Part shown: positions 9,979 through 20,720 of the stretch, one piece after another
Layout of the letters: every line of letters begins with the position of its first letter
Position numbering within the stretch: the first letter of the stretch is position 1
DNA from: Prorocentrum cordatum
Lineage: Eukaryota; Sar; Dinophyceae; Prorocentrales; Prorocentraceae
Length of the DNA: 64,000 nt
Direction: 5' to 3'
NCBI GenBank assembly: GCA_963575745.1
Contig: CAUYUJ010019082.1
Span: forward strand, 314,001 to 378,000
Translations under genes and position numbers: made by a program
Notes under the pieces: model-generated
Told to the model about the DNA's origin: nothing
The model's database searches: none
What the model saw: the letters and a program-made list of their open reading frames with translations, nothing else

Positions 9979-11482
9979 GATTGCACGGGCGGCGCGAGGG
10001 CGCGCGATCGGTTCTTGTTACCCCGGCCACCCCCGCTGCCGCCCCCGCCACCGCCTTTGCCACCGTCCTCGGCCGTCTCGCGCGGTGGAGCTCGAGATGG
10101 TGAGGCACTCGCCGCGACCGCCTCGGCCTCCTTGTCACCCTGCAGCAGCTCGCACTCCTCCTTGGCGCGCCTCGACACGTGTGAGCGCAAGCCTGGAGCC
10201 ATGAGCTGGCCCACCTCCGTTAGAGGCGAGAGGTACTTCGCATTGGGGTAGGACGCCGCGCCGCCGGTCTTGTGAGCGTGACCAACAGATTCAGTCGAAG
10301 GGCCGCGACCTCCAAGCACGCCAATCCACCTAAGTTGAGCTGGTCGAACTCTCCAGCCTCCTCCAGGATGTCGCAGAGCACCCTGAGCTCGTGGGCCACC
10401 CTGTCCGTGGACGGCATCCCCTTCTCCCTCAGGAAACGTTCCAGCCAGGCCCGAGGAGAGCCGTTCAAGTTCATCATGATCTTGCACGTGTGGAGGCACG
10501 TCCGATCTGAGGGCAGGCGATGGTGGTCCCACTCCACGTTCGAGCTCTCGGCCACAGCGCGGCGGAAGTCCTTCCTCCTCTCGCCCTGCTCGTCCCAGTC
10601 GACCCAGAGCGTTCTGACGTCACTGTTGGGCTCCTCGGGCGCGGCCTCTCGCCGAGCATCCGACTCATCAGCGAGACCCAGCTTGGCCGCTAGGTGGTCG
10701 GGGCCAGGGTGGTCCGCTGGCGCCCGGGGCGGAGGGGCCTCGGTGCCGCCGACCACGGACCCCGCGGGCGCCGGCACGGGGGCGGCTCCAAGCAGCCCTC
10801 GCAGCTCCTCCAGGCGATCAGCAGCCCACTCGACGATGCTGTCCGCATCCACCTGCTCCAGCCGCGCCCAGTGGCCGACTCCAGCGAGCCCGGCCGACGC
10901 CTGGCTGACGGCGCGCACCACCCCCTCGGGCAGGGGGTCCACCACCGTGCCGACGGGCATCCCTGGCAGCGGTTCCGCCAGCACCCTAGGTCGCTCTCCC
11001 ATCAACCATGGGAAATACTCTCGGCCAGGTCGCTCAACACCGTCGGGAAGCATCACTCGCTCAGCACCCTCGAACTCCCGCTGGCCACGGCCAAGCATGG
11101 TCTCGCGGCACTCCGCCGCGCGCTCCAGGATTTCGTCCAGGCTCGGGAGCTGGCGGAACCTGTACAAGCGGCGGCCGTCCGGGGGGCCCCCCGTCACCTG
11201 GTCCAGGATGGATCCTCCCGAAGGCCCCGTCGCGGGACTCCTCCCACTCAGGTCCTCCTCCCATGCGTCGCCGTCGGCGGACTGCACCCAGTGCGTCGAC
11301 TTGCCCCTCAGCCACCCCCGTGCGTCTCGGCGACGGCTTGGCCAGAGCACGATCCTGGCGTGGTCCATGGCCTCCCCATCATACGAGACGCGAAGCAGCG
11401 ATCCGACAGGCAGCTCAGCGCACCACTCCTCCGCCACGGCGAGCGGGGGCAGGTGACGTCGAGCGATCATCTTCTTCCGCAC
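9975..11482 (-). pseudogene. gag-like protein of element A, one frameshift
   Basis: The first frame (11482 to about 10285, up to 420 residues) has a C-terminal conserved-looking block: DHHRLPSDRTCLHTCKIMMN, then a helical segment and LGGLACLEVAALRLNLLV. The second frame, from about 10285 to 9975, continues HAHKTGGAASYPNAKYLSPL and VSRRAKEECELLQGDKEAEA, ending in a Gly/Arg/Asn-rich basic tail. The join is inferred from continuity of composition and position. No zinc knuckle was seen. The role is presumed structural/nucleic-acid binding by position, not by domain match. Confidence 0.5.
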
Positions 11483-11954
11483 GGCTGCGGCGCTGGCAGT
11501 GATACACCAGTCGGCGTAGTTCTCCCAGGAGCGCGACCGTCACGCCAGGAGCAGCCGCTGCAACCCAGCCCCAGGGGTCCACCTCGAGCTCAGGCTTCGA
11601 ACTCTCCACAAGACGCACCGGCTGCACCACGGGACTCGGCGCTGCCTCCAGCTCTGGGCATGGTGGGCCGCTGTCGGGGTCGGGCGGCAGCCACGCTGGC
11701 GGGCACACGGCCTGCAGCACACAAGTAGGCAGCCCCGGCTCGAATGGCGGATGCAGGCCCCTTGAGAGCAGCGCGATCAGGTTGGCAAGCCCCACGGCCA
11801 CCAACGCGAGGTGGCCAGGGAGCGCAGTCGTCTGAGACCGACAAACAACTTGAGAATGAAAGGCAGCAGGGAAGAGAAACGACTGGACGGTTCCTGCTGT
11901 CTCTGTGTGGACAAGGGAAGCCGAGAACATCACCAAGACGGCCCCTCTGCTCAA
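11415..11954 (-). CDS. N-terminal ORF of element A with hydrophobic segment
   Basis: A 179-residue frame upstream of the gag-like frame, overlapping it by 68 bases. It contains an aliphatic stretch LALVAVGLANLIALLS that could cross or associate with a membrane, then a Pro-rich region and DPWGWVAAAAPGVTVALLGE. Part of it is coded by the 138-bp repeat, so the true start may lie nearer 11830. Compare the membrane-segment protein at the start of element C. Function unknown. Confidence 0.3.
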   Translation of the reverse strand: MSRGAVLVMFSASLVHTETAGTVQSFLFPAAFHSQVVCRSQTTALPGHLALVAVGLANLIALLSRGLHPPFEPGLPTCVLQAVCPPAWLPPDPDSGPPCPELEAAPSPVVQPVRLVESSKPELEVDPWGWVAAAAPGVTVALLGELRRLVYHCQRRSRAEEDDRSTSPAPARRGGGVVR

Positions 11955-11971
11955 CCCGGTCTAAAACCTCC
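11833..11971 (+). repeat. 138-bp dispersed repeat, copy 2
   Basis: Same orientation as 2121-2258, with about seven base differences. It overlaps the 5' part of element A. Confidence 0.75.
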
Positions 11972-12129
11972 ATGATTTCTCCCCATTGGGGCTCTCTCGG
12001 AAAGCAGTTGGGAACCCTCTTTGGGTGTCTTGGAGGCCTCGTGGTCCGTCTCGATTCAATGGTGGGCATGCTGGGAGCGTTTTCTGGCAAAATAGGGCAT
12101 CCTTAAAACCCCTTATCGGCAGTGTCCTG

Positions 12130-12372
12130 CCCCCACCGGCAATATAGCCATACATAAATACATACCTACATACATGCATGCATGCATGCATACATACACA
12201 TTTGCATGCATGCCTACATATATGCATACATGCGGATATACATCATATATACAGACACACATACACATACATACATACATGCATGCATACATACATGCAC
12301 ACGTAAACACATGCATGCATACATACACTTAAACATACAATCATACAATCATACAAACATACATGCATCATA
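12130..12372. repeat. CATA/CATG microsatellite
   Basis: A mixed CATACATA/CATGCATG array, followed directly by TAGAACCATGCCGGGGGCGC. That is a partial version of the hairpin module found after CATA arrays at 42421 and 44412. Confidence 0.85.
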
Positions 12373-12429
12373 GAACCATGCCGGGGGCGCGCTAGGAGAT
12401 CTTGGACAGCGCTATCAAGCACGGGCGCG

Positions 12430-15330
12430 TGACATAGTCGTGCCTTCCGAGGGCCTCTTGGGAACCTCTTGGGTCTTCGTGGGGGCATCTGAAGGGCTTC
12501 TGGGGGGTTCTCCGTGCTTCCTCAATTGGCTGTTGGAGGTTAGAGGTACCTCTTGGGTGCTTCTCGGGGGGCATCTTGGGGCTTCTTGGGGTCCCTGGGG
12601 GGCATCGTCAAGGTTCTCCGGGCAGTCGGAAAGTGATGTTCTGCAGTCTGAAGCAGTCAATTGGCCGTCTTGGCTGCGTGGAGGCCCGGCTTGAAGCCAC
12701 ATTGGGGCAATCCGGAAGCCTCCCGGGGCCTCCTTGAAGCAATTTTGATGCATCGAGAACACTGTTCGGCTATCTTGGGGCCCCGTGAACGTCTCCTGTG
12801 AGCCTTTTGGGGCCTGCTGGGGGGCTTTGGGGAGCCTCGTCGGACCACTTGGGGTCTCTTGGAGCTTCCCGTGGGCCTCTGAGGGCGGAAAGCTCTGCTG
12901 TTGGGTTCACGTTCCCCTTCTTGGGGCTCTCTTGGGGCCCTCTTGGGGCCTCGGGCACCGTCTTGGGGCCCTCGTGGGCCGTCTTGGGGCCCTCTTGGAG
13001 ACCTCTTCGGATACCTTGGAGCGGTCTTGGGGGCCACTTGGGCCGTCTTGGAGCGTCGGGATGCCAAAAGGCTGGGCACTCTAAAATCCATCAAAAGCCG
13101 AGGGGAAAACAATGCTTCTTGGAACCCCTTCGGCATTCTGGGGAGCTTCTTGAGGGCCTCTTGCGTCCCATTTGGGGGCCTCTGGGGCTTCCTGACAGCC
13201 TCTCGGGGTGGAAGGCTTGGACTTTCGATTCGTCTTACCCCTCTTGGGCCCCCCTTCGGGCCGTATTGGTGCCCTCTCGGGCTGTCTTGGGCCCTGTTGG
13301 AAGCCTCTTGGGCTAGCTTGGATTGGTCGTGGAGGCCTTTTGGGCCGTCTTGGAGCGTCAGGACGCCCAAAGGCTGAAAACTCGAACATCAATGAAAACC
13401 CTAGATTTTTGCCTCTTGGGGGCCTTCGTGGGAGAGCTCTTGGATACTCTTCGGCACCCTGGGGGGCTTCTTGGGGCCTCTTGGAGCCTGTTAGGGGGTT
13501 CTCGGGGCCTCCTCAGAGCCTCTCGGGGTGGAAGACTTGGTTTTTCGGTTCGTGTCAGCCCTCTTGGCTCCATCTTGAGGCCGTCTTGGGGCCCTCTCGG
13601 GCCGCCTTGGGCGCCTCTGGCGCCGTCTTGGGACCCCCGTGGGCTGTCTCGTGACCGTCTTCGAGGCCTCTGGGGATGCCTTGGAGCGGAAATTGAAGCC
13701 TCTTGGGCCGTCGTGGAGCGTCAGGAAACTCAAAAAGCGAGAACTCGAAAATCTATCAAAAACCAAAGGAAAACAAATTAGTTGTGCCTCCTGGGGCTCC
13801 CTGGGAGCCATCTTGGAGACCTCTTGGGACGTCTTGGAAGCCTCTTGGACAGTCAGGGACCAATTCTGGGGTGACCTCGGGCGGTCATTGGTCGTTTTCG
13901 TTGTCTGGAAACGCCATTTCTGGCAATCCAGGGCCGTCTTCGGGCGACTTTACAAGGCCCCCAGCGCCACGGCAGGGCCCCCGGGCCCCCCGGTGCGAGG
14001 GCCCCGTCCCGGGTCCCGCCTCGTGCCCGCGGCAGGGCGTCCCTGGGCCGTCTCGGCGCCCTCGTGGGGGCCTGTTGGGGCGACATTGGGTATCTGAAAT
14101 CCATCAACAACCTACGGACAATCAGTGATTTTGGCGTCCCTTTGGGCCGTGTTGGAAGCCTTGTCGGCCGTCCGGAGGCCATATTGGGCGTGTTCGAACG
14201 ATCTGTCCTCGTTTCGGGGCCTCTTGGGGGCCTCTTGCGGCCCTTTTCGTATGTGTTGGGGCTTTCTTGGGCCGTCTGGGGGCGGCCCTTGGCTGTCTCG
14301 GCGCCCTCTAGGAAGCCTGTTTGGAAGATTTCTGGGTGTCCTGGACCGTCCTTCTTCAACATAGGCGGCACTGGCCGTAAGACTTCCTGGGAAGATGATT
14401 TGTCGGGGTGTCGTTGAGCGCCTCCGGAGGCTTCGGGGCCTGACGCGATTCCGAGCGTGGCGGCAGGTAGCGCTGCTTGGGACTCTCGTTTTTTTATCCT
14501 GGCAGGCGTTTAGGGAACATGGTTTGGGGGAGGGCGGCAACCCGAGAATCATGTTCCCGGCAAGCTTTCCGGGAGCATGATTTGTTCGGTTCTCTTTAGA
14601 GGGGGGCCTCTGGGGGCTTACCGAGGGGCCCTTTTTGGCCTTGTCGGCAAGCCTATGGGAGACATGGTTGGGGCGGTGGGCGGCGCTGGAGCGAGCCGCG
14701 ACCCGCCCGCGCCCACCCTTGGGAGCGCGGTCCTATCAGAAGCGCTCCAATGGAAAACGACAGGAGTGGGAGGCAGGGGGCCAACGATTTACCGAGGTCT
14801 CTTGGGGGCCCGCAGGGTGCTTCCCTGGGGGCCCCTTGGGAGTTTTTTGGGGCTTCCGGGAGCCTCACCGGGCTTCTTGGGAGCCTCTTGATGACCTCCG
14901 GGGGCGTCCTGGGAGCCTCTCAGGCCGGAGACCTTGAAATGTCGCGCTCTTCGGGCCCTCTTGGGTCGCTCTTGGGGCTCTCTTGGGGCACTCTCGAGGC
15001 CCTCTTGAATCATCTGGGGGGCCTCCTGGGCCGTCCCTGGTCTTTCTTGGGAGCCTCTTCGGCCGTCTTGGAGCGATCTGAAAGGCCTCTGACGCCGTCC
15101 GGGACCGTGGGGAGGCGGAACATGCGAGAGCGCAAAAATGCGGGGCCCTTTGAAGGGGCCTCTGGAGACGCTCTTGGAGCGTTTTGGCGGTGTCGTCGGC
15201 CATCCTGAGGCCATCTTCGGCGTGTCTGGGGCCGCTTGGGGCTGTCTTGACAATATTTGGGGCCCTCTTGGCGTGTCGTGGCGTGTTTGGGAGCGGGCCC
15301 GGGCAGTCCCGGGAGCCCTGGGGGCTGTTG
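12430..15330 (+). repeat. CTTGGGG-type modular repeat field
   Basis: About 2.9 kb of imperfect words such as CTTGGGGCCGTCTTGGAGC. A/T-rich boxes interrupt at about 13075-13115, 13365-13415 and 13730-13785, a spacing of 300-370 bases. Each box follows GTCTTGGAGCGTC-like sequence and contains AAAATC plus A-rich words. No gene was found; long open frames on both strands reflect the lack of stop codons in the repeat. Confidence 0.75.
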
Positions 15331-15339
15331 AATGCTAGG

Positions 15340-15905
15340 TGTTCTCTTAGAGGCGGAGGCTGTCGCGTGCAAGGTGGCGCGCGCTACGCGGAAGGCGGGC
15401 GAGCGGCCGGGCAGGCGGCGGGCGGGCGGGCGGGTGGCGGGCGGGCGGGCGGGTCTGGATTTGAATGAATTCCTTAAGGGTGCTCTCTTGCAGCGGGAGC
15501 TTGTTGAGAACAGGGTGTTGCCTTGAAGACGGCGGCTGTTGACTACAGGGTGTTGTCTTGGAGACTGAAGCTGTTGAGTGCAGAGTGGTGCGTGCTTACG
15601 CGGGCGGCGGGCGGGCGGCGGGTGCCCTAGGTGGCGGGCCAGAGGCCTCATGGGTGTTGGTTTGGATCTCGTGGTTGGCCTGTCGGGGGCGTCGTGAAGG
15701 CAATTTCGCAGCTTCTCGGTAGCCGTTTTGGGGCCGCTGTGGGGCCCCCTCGGGGCTGTTTTGTGGCCTCTTGAAACCTCGCTCGGCCCTCCTTAGTGCC
15801 TCTCGGGGGCCTCCTGGGGCCTCTTGGGAATGGGAATGGGACGCTCGCGCGGGCAATCGCCCGGGCCCCTGAGGGCGGAGCGGGTGGGGCCGCGGCCTCA
15901 GACAT
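15340..15905. repeat. GC-rich repeats with GGGC tracts
   Basis: GCGGGCGGGCGGGTGG-type tracts lie at 15415-15455 and 15600-15625. They are separated by short related blocks (GGAGGCTGTCGCGTGCAAG, GACGGCGGCTGTTGAC, GACTGAAGCTGTTGAG) spaced irregularly. The remainder to 15905 is CTTGGG-like. No gene is seen. Confidence 0.55.
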
Positions 15906-15927
15906 GGCCGGCTAGCTGGAAGCTTAC

Positions 15928-16815
15928 TCAGGCGGCCGGCGCCGCGGAAGTATCAGGAGTGGAACACGTGACAAATTGCGCCTCCAGTTTAGTCCAAATT
16001 GAATCGTCGGTCGCCAGTTGAAGCCAATCGATGTTGTTCACGTCGTAGCTGCTCTGGGCGGGTCTCTCTTGCACGCCATGGGATGCGAGAAAATCACGCG
16101 CGTCATCATCCCATCGCTCCTGCTGTCCTCCCGAATTCCTGTTGCCTTTTTGAGAAGCATGGAGGCTCGGGTGCCAAATGACCACGCATTGAGACCATTC
16201 TCGAGGGGACTGCTTCGCCACTCTCGCGGCACACCTCCACATCAATCGCCGTTGCCTCGTATTCCAACCGATCACACTGTGCTTGTGCATGAGGCTTTCT
16301 GCTTGTCTTGTCGTGCGCTTGATGTATTCGACCCGCGACTCCAAGACAATGCTCTCCGGTGCGACGTTCTCCTCGTTGTCGGTGCTGGGGATGTTAACCG
16401 TGCTGGCATCTGCGTTTGGGTGGGTAGATGACGGTCGGTTGCGTTTTGCTTCTCCGTGCGCGTCGTCTTTGTGGGTTTGCGGTTCTGTCGTCGCTTGAGT
16501 CGTGCGTTGGTCGGTCGCACTGGATGTCGGTCTCGTGTTGGCGGCGTTGCGTCGTCGTGGGGGGCCGACAATCATTCGTAACATGCGTCGCTGGGTGCAT
16601 CGTAACTGTTGTCGTAGAGGCTCGGTCAGAGTCCAAGTGGCCGCCCCGTATAGTACCGTCGGTGTAACAGTGCCTTCGAAAAGTCGGAGTCGGTGCTTCA
16701 AGAGGTAGTGCTTCGCTGTGAGTTCCTCTTTGCGAGCAGTGAAGGCTGCCCAGCCTGCCTTGATCCGGCGTTGCACCTCGGTGTGCATGGCGCGTTGGAA
16801 ACTGACCTGCTGTCC
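15928..16815 (-). pseudogene. LINE C-terminal region after in-frame TGA
   Basis: It stays in the same frame as the reverse transcriptase part, beyond the TGA. It reads EVQRRIKAGWAAFTARKEEL, LFEGTVTPTVLYGAATWTLT and TQRRMLRMIVGPPRR, the usual stretch after the polymerase domain in LINEs of this kind. It then becomes Thr/Asn/Arg-rich and ends with RVAKQSPREWSQCVV and related residues. Continuity across the TGA argues for a single point mutation. Confidence 0.7.
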
Positions 16816-16818
16816 TCA

Positions 16819-17998
16819 GTACTTCACTGACCCACAGTGAAGTAAAATCTCGATTTCCATGCTGTTGATGCTCACCTTGCGCTGCCGTGCCCCCCCAGTC
16901 CTCTCAGTCAAATTCGTCGGGATCTTCGTCTTGTCCGGGTGGATGTGGAGGCCGTGTTGTTGTGCAGCTGTGGCCATGTGTTCAAGCATTGTCGTCAAGC
17001 GCGGCAAGGTGCGGCTCGTCAGAAGGACGTCGTCGGCAAAGCGCAGGTTGGTAAGAGAGCAGTCTTTAGTGAAGCCGAGTTGGATGCCGTGGTTGCACTT
17101 TTTCCATGTGTTGACAAGTGGACGCATGATGTGTTCAAGAAGCGAATTGACAAGTAGTGAACTAAGGGGATCGCCCTGCTTTGTGCCCCTCTGCAGGTTG
17201 AACGGGCGGCTGGTCGTGTCTGTCCGCGCCGTAGCTGTTTCCGGAGTAGGTGTATGTGGCTTGGTGCGACACCTTGGCTCTTGAGTGCGGTCCAGAGGCT
17301 CTCGTGCTCGACCGCGTCGAAAGCCTTCTTGAAGTCCAGCGTCGCTATCCAAAGTGGTTGGTTCCATTCCCGAGCTTTCTCCCGAAGCATGTGGAAAGTG
17401 AAGAGGTGATCTTGCGTCGAATGTCCCAGGCGGAATCCTGCTTGGTCTGGGGGCTGTTGTTTGTCCAGGGGCGGCTGCATTCTATCGTATAGAAGCTTGC
17501 TGAAAAGTTTGCAGAGCAGGGGAATGGTGCAGATTGGCCTGTAGTTCTGAGGTTGCTTGGGGCCACCTGCTTTCGGGATTACTGTGATGACTGTCTGTCG
17601 CCAACTCTGCGGAGTAGGCGCGTCGGCTTGTACGACAGTGTTGTAAAATTGGAGTGCAGCTCGTTTGAATTCTATGGGGGCATGCTTCAACATTTCGGCT
17701 CTGATTCCGATCGTGTCGGGTGCTTTACCCCGCTTGAGGTTGGACAGTCCCCTGTTGAGCTCGTGGATTGTAAAAGGCGGCGCCGTGTCGCCAGAAGGCT
17801 CAGGTGGTGAAGATTGTCGAGTGGAGTGATACAACTGCTCGTAGAAATGTGCAAAGACGTTCGCAAGTGAGTCTCTGCTGGTATGCTTCGTGTCGTCCTT
17901 GCCGCGCATTTCCGTGATTAGTGTACGCTTCCGCCCTGATTGAATGGTCGTAATGCGCTTGAGTCCACGGTAGTCCTCGAGTAGGGTGCTGATCTGCA
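16819..17998 (-). pseudogene. LINE reverse transcriptase
   Basis: The first frame (to about 17225) carries VITVIPKAGGPKQPQNYRPI, then CKLFSKLLYDRM, QAGFRLGHSTQDH and motif A as TLDFKKAFDAVEH. After a frame change near 17225 the second frame gives LQRGTKQGDPLSSLLVNSLL (motif B) and LRFADDVLLTSR (motif C, FADD), then HPDKTKI and VSINSMEIEI. It ends at VKY followed by TGA (16816-16818) where a sense codon is expected before GQQVSFQRA. The catalytic Asp residues are all present. Confidence 0.82.
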
Positions 17999-19413
17999 TA
18001 CGTCGTGTTGCTCGTTTTTTGCCGTCGTATCTCTTGTCGGATTTGCTTGCTGACGTCGCGTCGGGACTGTGTATTGTCATTCGGGATGTTGCGCCTCTGC
18101 TGGATCAGCGCTTTGAGATGCACGTTGGTCGAGAGGTGCGGTCTCAGCTGCGCCGGCTCCGCAATGTTTTTGGTCGTTGCTTCCAACGTGGATGTCTCAA
18201 TATGGTTGCTGAGCTCTTCTGGCGGTCGGGGTAGGTCTGCTGCAGAGATCACGTCTTTGGCCGTTGTGTGATACGCCTCAGCGTTGACGTGGGCCCAACT
18301 GCGGGTGGTCATGTGTCGTGATGTGTGCTTGGGCTGGTGCTGCTCGTTGTGCGTATGCCGGTCAATGGAGATGCGTCGCTGGAAGCAGAAGTGCGCAACC
18401 ACGGCCTTGTGATCTGAACCTAAGTCCACTGCGTTGTTCGCCTCCACGTTGCGGCATTGTCGGAATAGGCGCCTGGAGGCAAAGATGTAGTCGAACTGCT
18501 TCTCGGAGCCATTGCTGTGAGTGTAAGTTACTTGCTGCACCACTGGTTTGCGAAAAAATGTATTCGTGATAACAAGACGTTCTTTAGACGCCCACGCACG
18601 TAGCCAAGCCCCTCTCGAATCACATTTCCCATACGCGTGATGTCCGATGTGCCTGGCGTCAGTCCTAGGCTCGTCGTCGTCGGCATAGTCGTCGTGCCGA
18701 ATGGGTTCGATTGAATCCAGGCGTCCAACTTGTGCATTAAAGTCTCCAGCCACAATAACATGATGTTTTTGTTCGCGAGCTTCGGCGTGCAATGCAGAAA
18801 TCAGCGTGTACAAGTGCTCTACGTGTTGGTCACTGTATCCCGTGTGCGGGAAATACGCTGCGACTAACACCAATTTGAACAAACCCCGCCGTATGCGGAG
18901 CGCTGCAAGCCTAGCGCTAACACCTTGGAGTTGTTTGATGTGTTTGCCCCATCGTTTGTGCACCAACACGCCAACCCCGTGAGAGGGCTGATCATGACCA
19001 GATCCGGCAAAGATGTGGCCTTCGGCAGTCTCCCACATCTCTGAAACTGCTGTCCTCCAGGTTTCGTTGAACAGTGTGACGTCCCAGTGTTCTGTGCCCA
19101 TCTCGATGATCACCTCGTCAATGCGGTCATCGTTAAGAGAACGTGCATTTTTGTGAAGTACCGTTAGTGACCACGTGCCGTCTTGGCCTGTGGCTTGATG
19201 GTCTCGCCGGTGTCTTGGTTGAGATGGTCCGCTGTGAATGCTTAGCATGCGTGGAGGGGCCTGAAGAATGCAAGCGGGAACGTCGCCGTCGACGTGGGTA
19301 TAATGGGCTCTACCCCCGCCTGTGCTCCTGCGTGGATGTGCGGAGTGGTGTGCTGGTGGACGCTGGGTCAGAGGTGGGGCCTCTTGGGGGCTCCTTGGGT
19401 CCTCCTGGGGCAC
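17990..19413 (-). pseudogene. LINE AP endonuclease domain
   Basis: A 537-codon frame with the endonuclease/exonuclease/phosphatase signature in order: Asn in VLHKNARSL (about residue 87), the metal-binding Glu in TLFNETW, VIVAGDFNAQVG (about 220), a Tyr/Asp pair in EKQFDYIFASRR, and LGSDHKAVV (about 333). This enzyme nicks target DNA to prime reverse transcription. Coding changes frame near 17995 (ADQ in this frame is followed by ISTLLEDYRG in the next), so the last part of the open frame, to 17800, is out of register. Confidence 0.82.
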
Positions 19414-19830
19414 TCTTCAAGCAGGAGGGTTGAATTTTGGAGTCGTGGTTCCCCTCTTGGGCGCATCTTGGGGCCGTCTTGGGGCTCTCTTGGGCTGTCT
19501 TGGGCGCCTCTGGGGCCGTCTGGGGGCCCTCTTGGGCCGTCTTGGGGCGCTCTTGAGGGCCTATTGGGCCTTCTTGGAACGTCGGACAGCCGAAAAGGCT
19601 GGAAGGCCAAAATCTGTCCAAAACCTTAGTAAAATTGCCACTTGAAGCGCTCTGGAGAGGCGTCTTCAAGCGTCGTGGGGTGCCTTGGGGGGGCCTCTCG
19701 GGCCGTCTTGGGCCTATCTTGGGCGTCCAGCAGCGGTCTTTCGGCGACTCGGGGCCCGCTTGGGCCGTCTGGGGAGCCTCTGGAGGCCCTCCTGGACTAT
19801 TTTGAACCTCCCTGGCCGCCCCGTCCTGCC
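19380..19830 (+). repeat. CTTGGG-type module
   Basis: The same repeat family as 12.4-15.3 kb, including the box after TTGGAACGTCGGACAGCCG (19578-19635) with AAAATCTGTCCAAAACC. It is followed by a GC-rich segment (GGGGTCGGGGCACATGTTTG) of the type that precedes microsatellites at 43.9 and 47.1 kb. Confidence 0.65.
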
Positions 19831-19879
19831 ATGGGGGGTCGGGGCACATGTTTGTGGGCCCCGGGCCTGCCCCCCAGGG

Positions 19880-19928
19880 ATATGTATATATATATGTATA
19901 TATATGTGTGTGTATATATATATATATG
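19880..19928. repeat. TA/TG microsatellite
   Basis: TATATATA with TGTGTGTG interruptions, directly abutting the first copy of the 255-bp direct repeat. Confidence 0.85.
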
Positions 19929-20182
19929 CTCCACCCGAGGGCCTGACCAGAAGGCGCGAGGGAGAGGCGAGAGAAGTGGGAAGCCCCGGAGCTCTCGCCG
20001 ATCTCTTTCACGAATCACTCCAGATCTGGCAACTGGTCGCCTCCACGAGGCAGTCTCGCTAGAAGAAGGGCTGGCTGAATACAAACACGCCTGCAGCCTC
20101 AGAGGCTAAACGATTCAAAGGCTCCCGGGAGCTCTGAAGAGAGAGTGCGCAGACGATTTGAGAAGATTCAGCAGCCGTCACC
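19929..20182 (-). repeat. 255-bp direct repeat, outer copy (element B 3' end)
   Basis: It starts GCTCCACCCGAGGGCCTGAC and ends CAGCAGCCGTCACC. It is nearly identical to 20381-20638; the only difference I see is a 2-base indel (CAGAGGC here, CAGAGAGGC in the other copy). It lies downstream of element B's recombinase. Together with the inner copy and the 198-bp spacer it fits the B1-A2-B2 end of a split-direct-repeat YR element. Confidence 0.85.
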
Positions 20183-20380
20183 AAGGAAAAAGGCCTGCCT
20201 TTTGACACAGGGCAGGGTGGGCGGGTCACTGTGAGCCAAAAACGATTATGGAGGAGGCCAGGGGAGGAGAGGGAACGCATCCAGACATTCACAACCTCCC
20301 CTCAGGCGGTGGAGACACGAGGCGCCCCCACGGGTCAGAAACTGTACTCCGAATCTACAATCGTGCAACTGATGAATAGA
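20183..20380 (-). repeat. spacer between 255-bp repeats (candidate A2)
   Basis: About 198 bases with no gene. In a Ngaro-like split direct repeat this segment should match the 5' terminus (A1) of element B, which is hidden beyond the assembly gap. Part of it (GGGCGGGTCACTGTGAGCC and on) weakly resembles the sequence after the inner repeat (20660-20700). Confidence 0.4.
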
Positions 20381-20638
20381 TGCTCCACCCGAGGGCCTGA
20401 CCAGAAGGCGCGAGGGAGAGGCGAGAGAAGTGGGAAGCCCCGGAGCTCTCGCCGATCTCTTTCACGAATCACTCCAGATCTGGCAACTGGTCGCCTCCAC
20501 GAGGCAGTCTCGCTAGAAGAAGGGCTGGCTGAATACAAACACGCCTGCAGCCTCAGAGAGGCTAAACGATTCAAAGGCTCCCGGGAGCTCTGAAGAGAGA
20601 GTGCGCAGACGATTTGAGAAGATTCAGCAGCCGTCACC
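20381..20638 (-). repeat. 255-bp direct repeat, inner copy (element B 3' end)
   Basis: Nearly identical to 19929-20182. It lies 83 bases below the stop of the recombinase at 20721, so it is in the 3' untranslated part of element B. Confidence 0.85.
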
Positions 20639-20720
20639 CATAACCCATATTATGATTCACGGGCGGGTGGGGGGGCAAAACTCACAGAAAAAGATTGTAA
20701 AAGCCTCCTCAAAACTGTGA

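Larger units (their letters stand above)
6045..11971 (-). mobile_element. element A: decayed DIRS-like (tyrosine recombinase) retroelement
   Basis: Reading the minus strand from about 11950 down to 6045 gives an N-terminal ORF, a gag-like protein, a pol leader, a reverse transcriptase with RNase H, and a tyrosine recombinase. This is the set typical of DIRS/Ngaro-type (YR) retrotransposons. The coding sequence changes frame at about 11450, 10285, 9450, 8955, 8050 and 7925, so this copy is probably dead unless the indels are assembly errors. Terminal repeats were not identified. The 138-bp repeat at 11833-11971 sits at the 5' side and recurs at 2121-2258. Confidence 0.75.
15928..19413 (-). mobile_element. 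decayed LINE (non-LTR retrotransposon) with AP endonuclease and RT
   Basis: Minus strand, 5' end near 19413 and 3' end near 15928. An AP-type endonuclease, a reverse transcriptase and a C-terminal region follow in standard LINE order. The reading frame changes near 17995 and 17225, and there is an in-frame TGA at 16816-16818. The copy is therefore inactive as assembled. The 5' end merges into CTTGGG-type repeat, and target-site duplications were not identified. Confidence 0.85.

Noticed and set aside
12430-15330. CTTGGG-type repeats as degenerate tandem spliced leaders
   Set aside because: GCCGTCTTGGGGC only loosely resembles GCCATTTTGGCTC, the period does not fit the leader length, and the CAAG end is absent.
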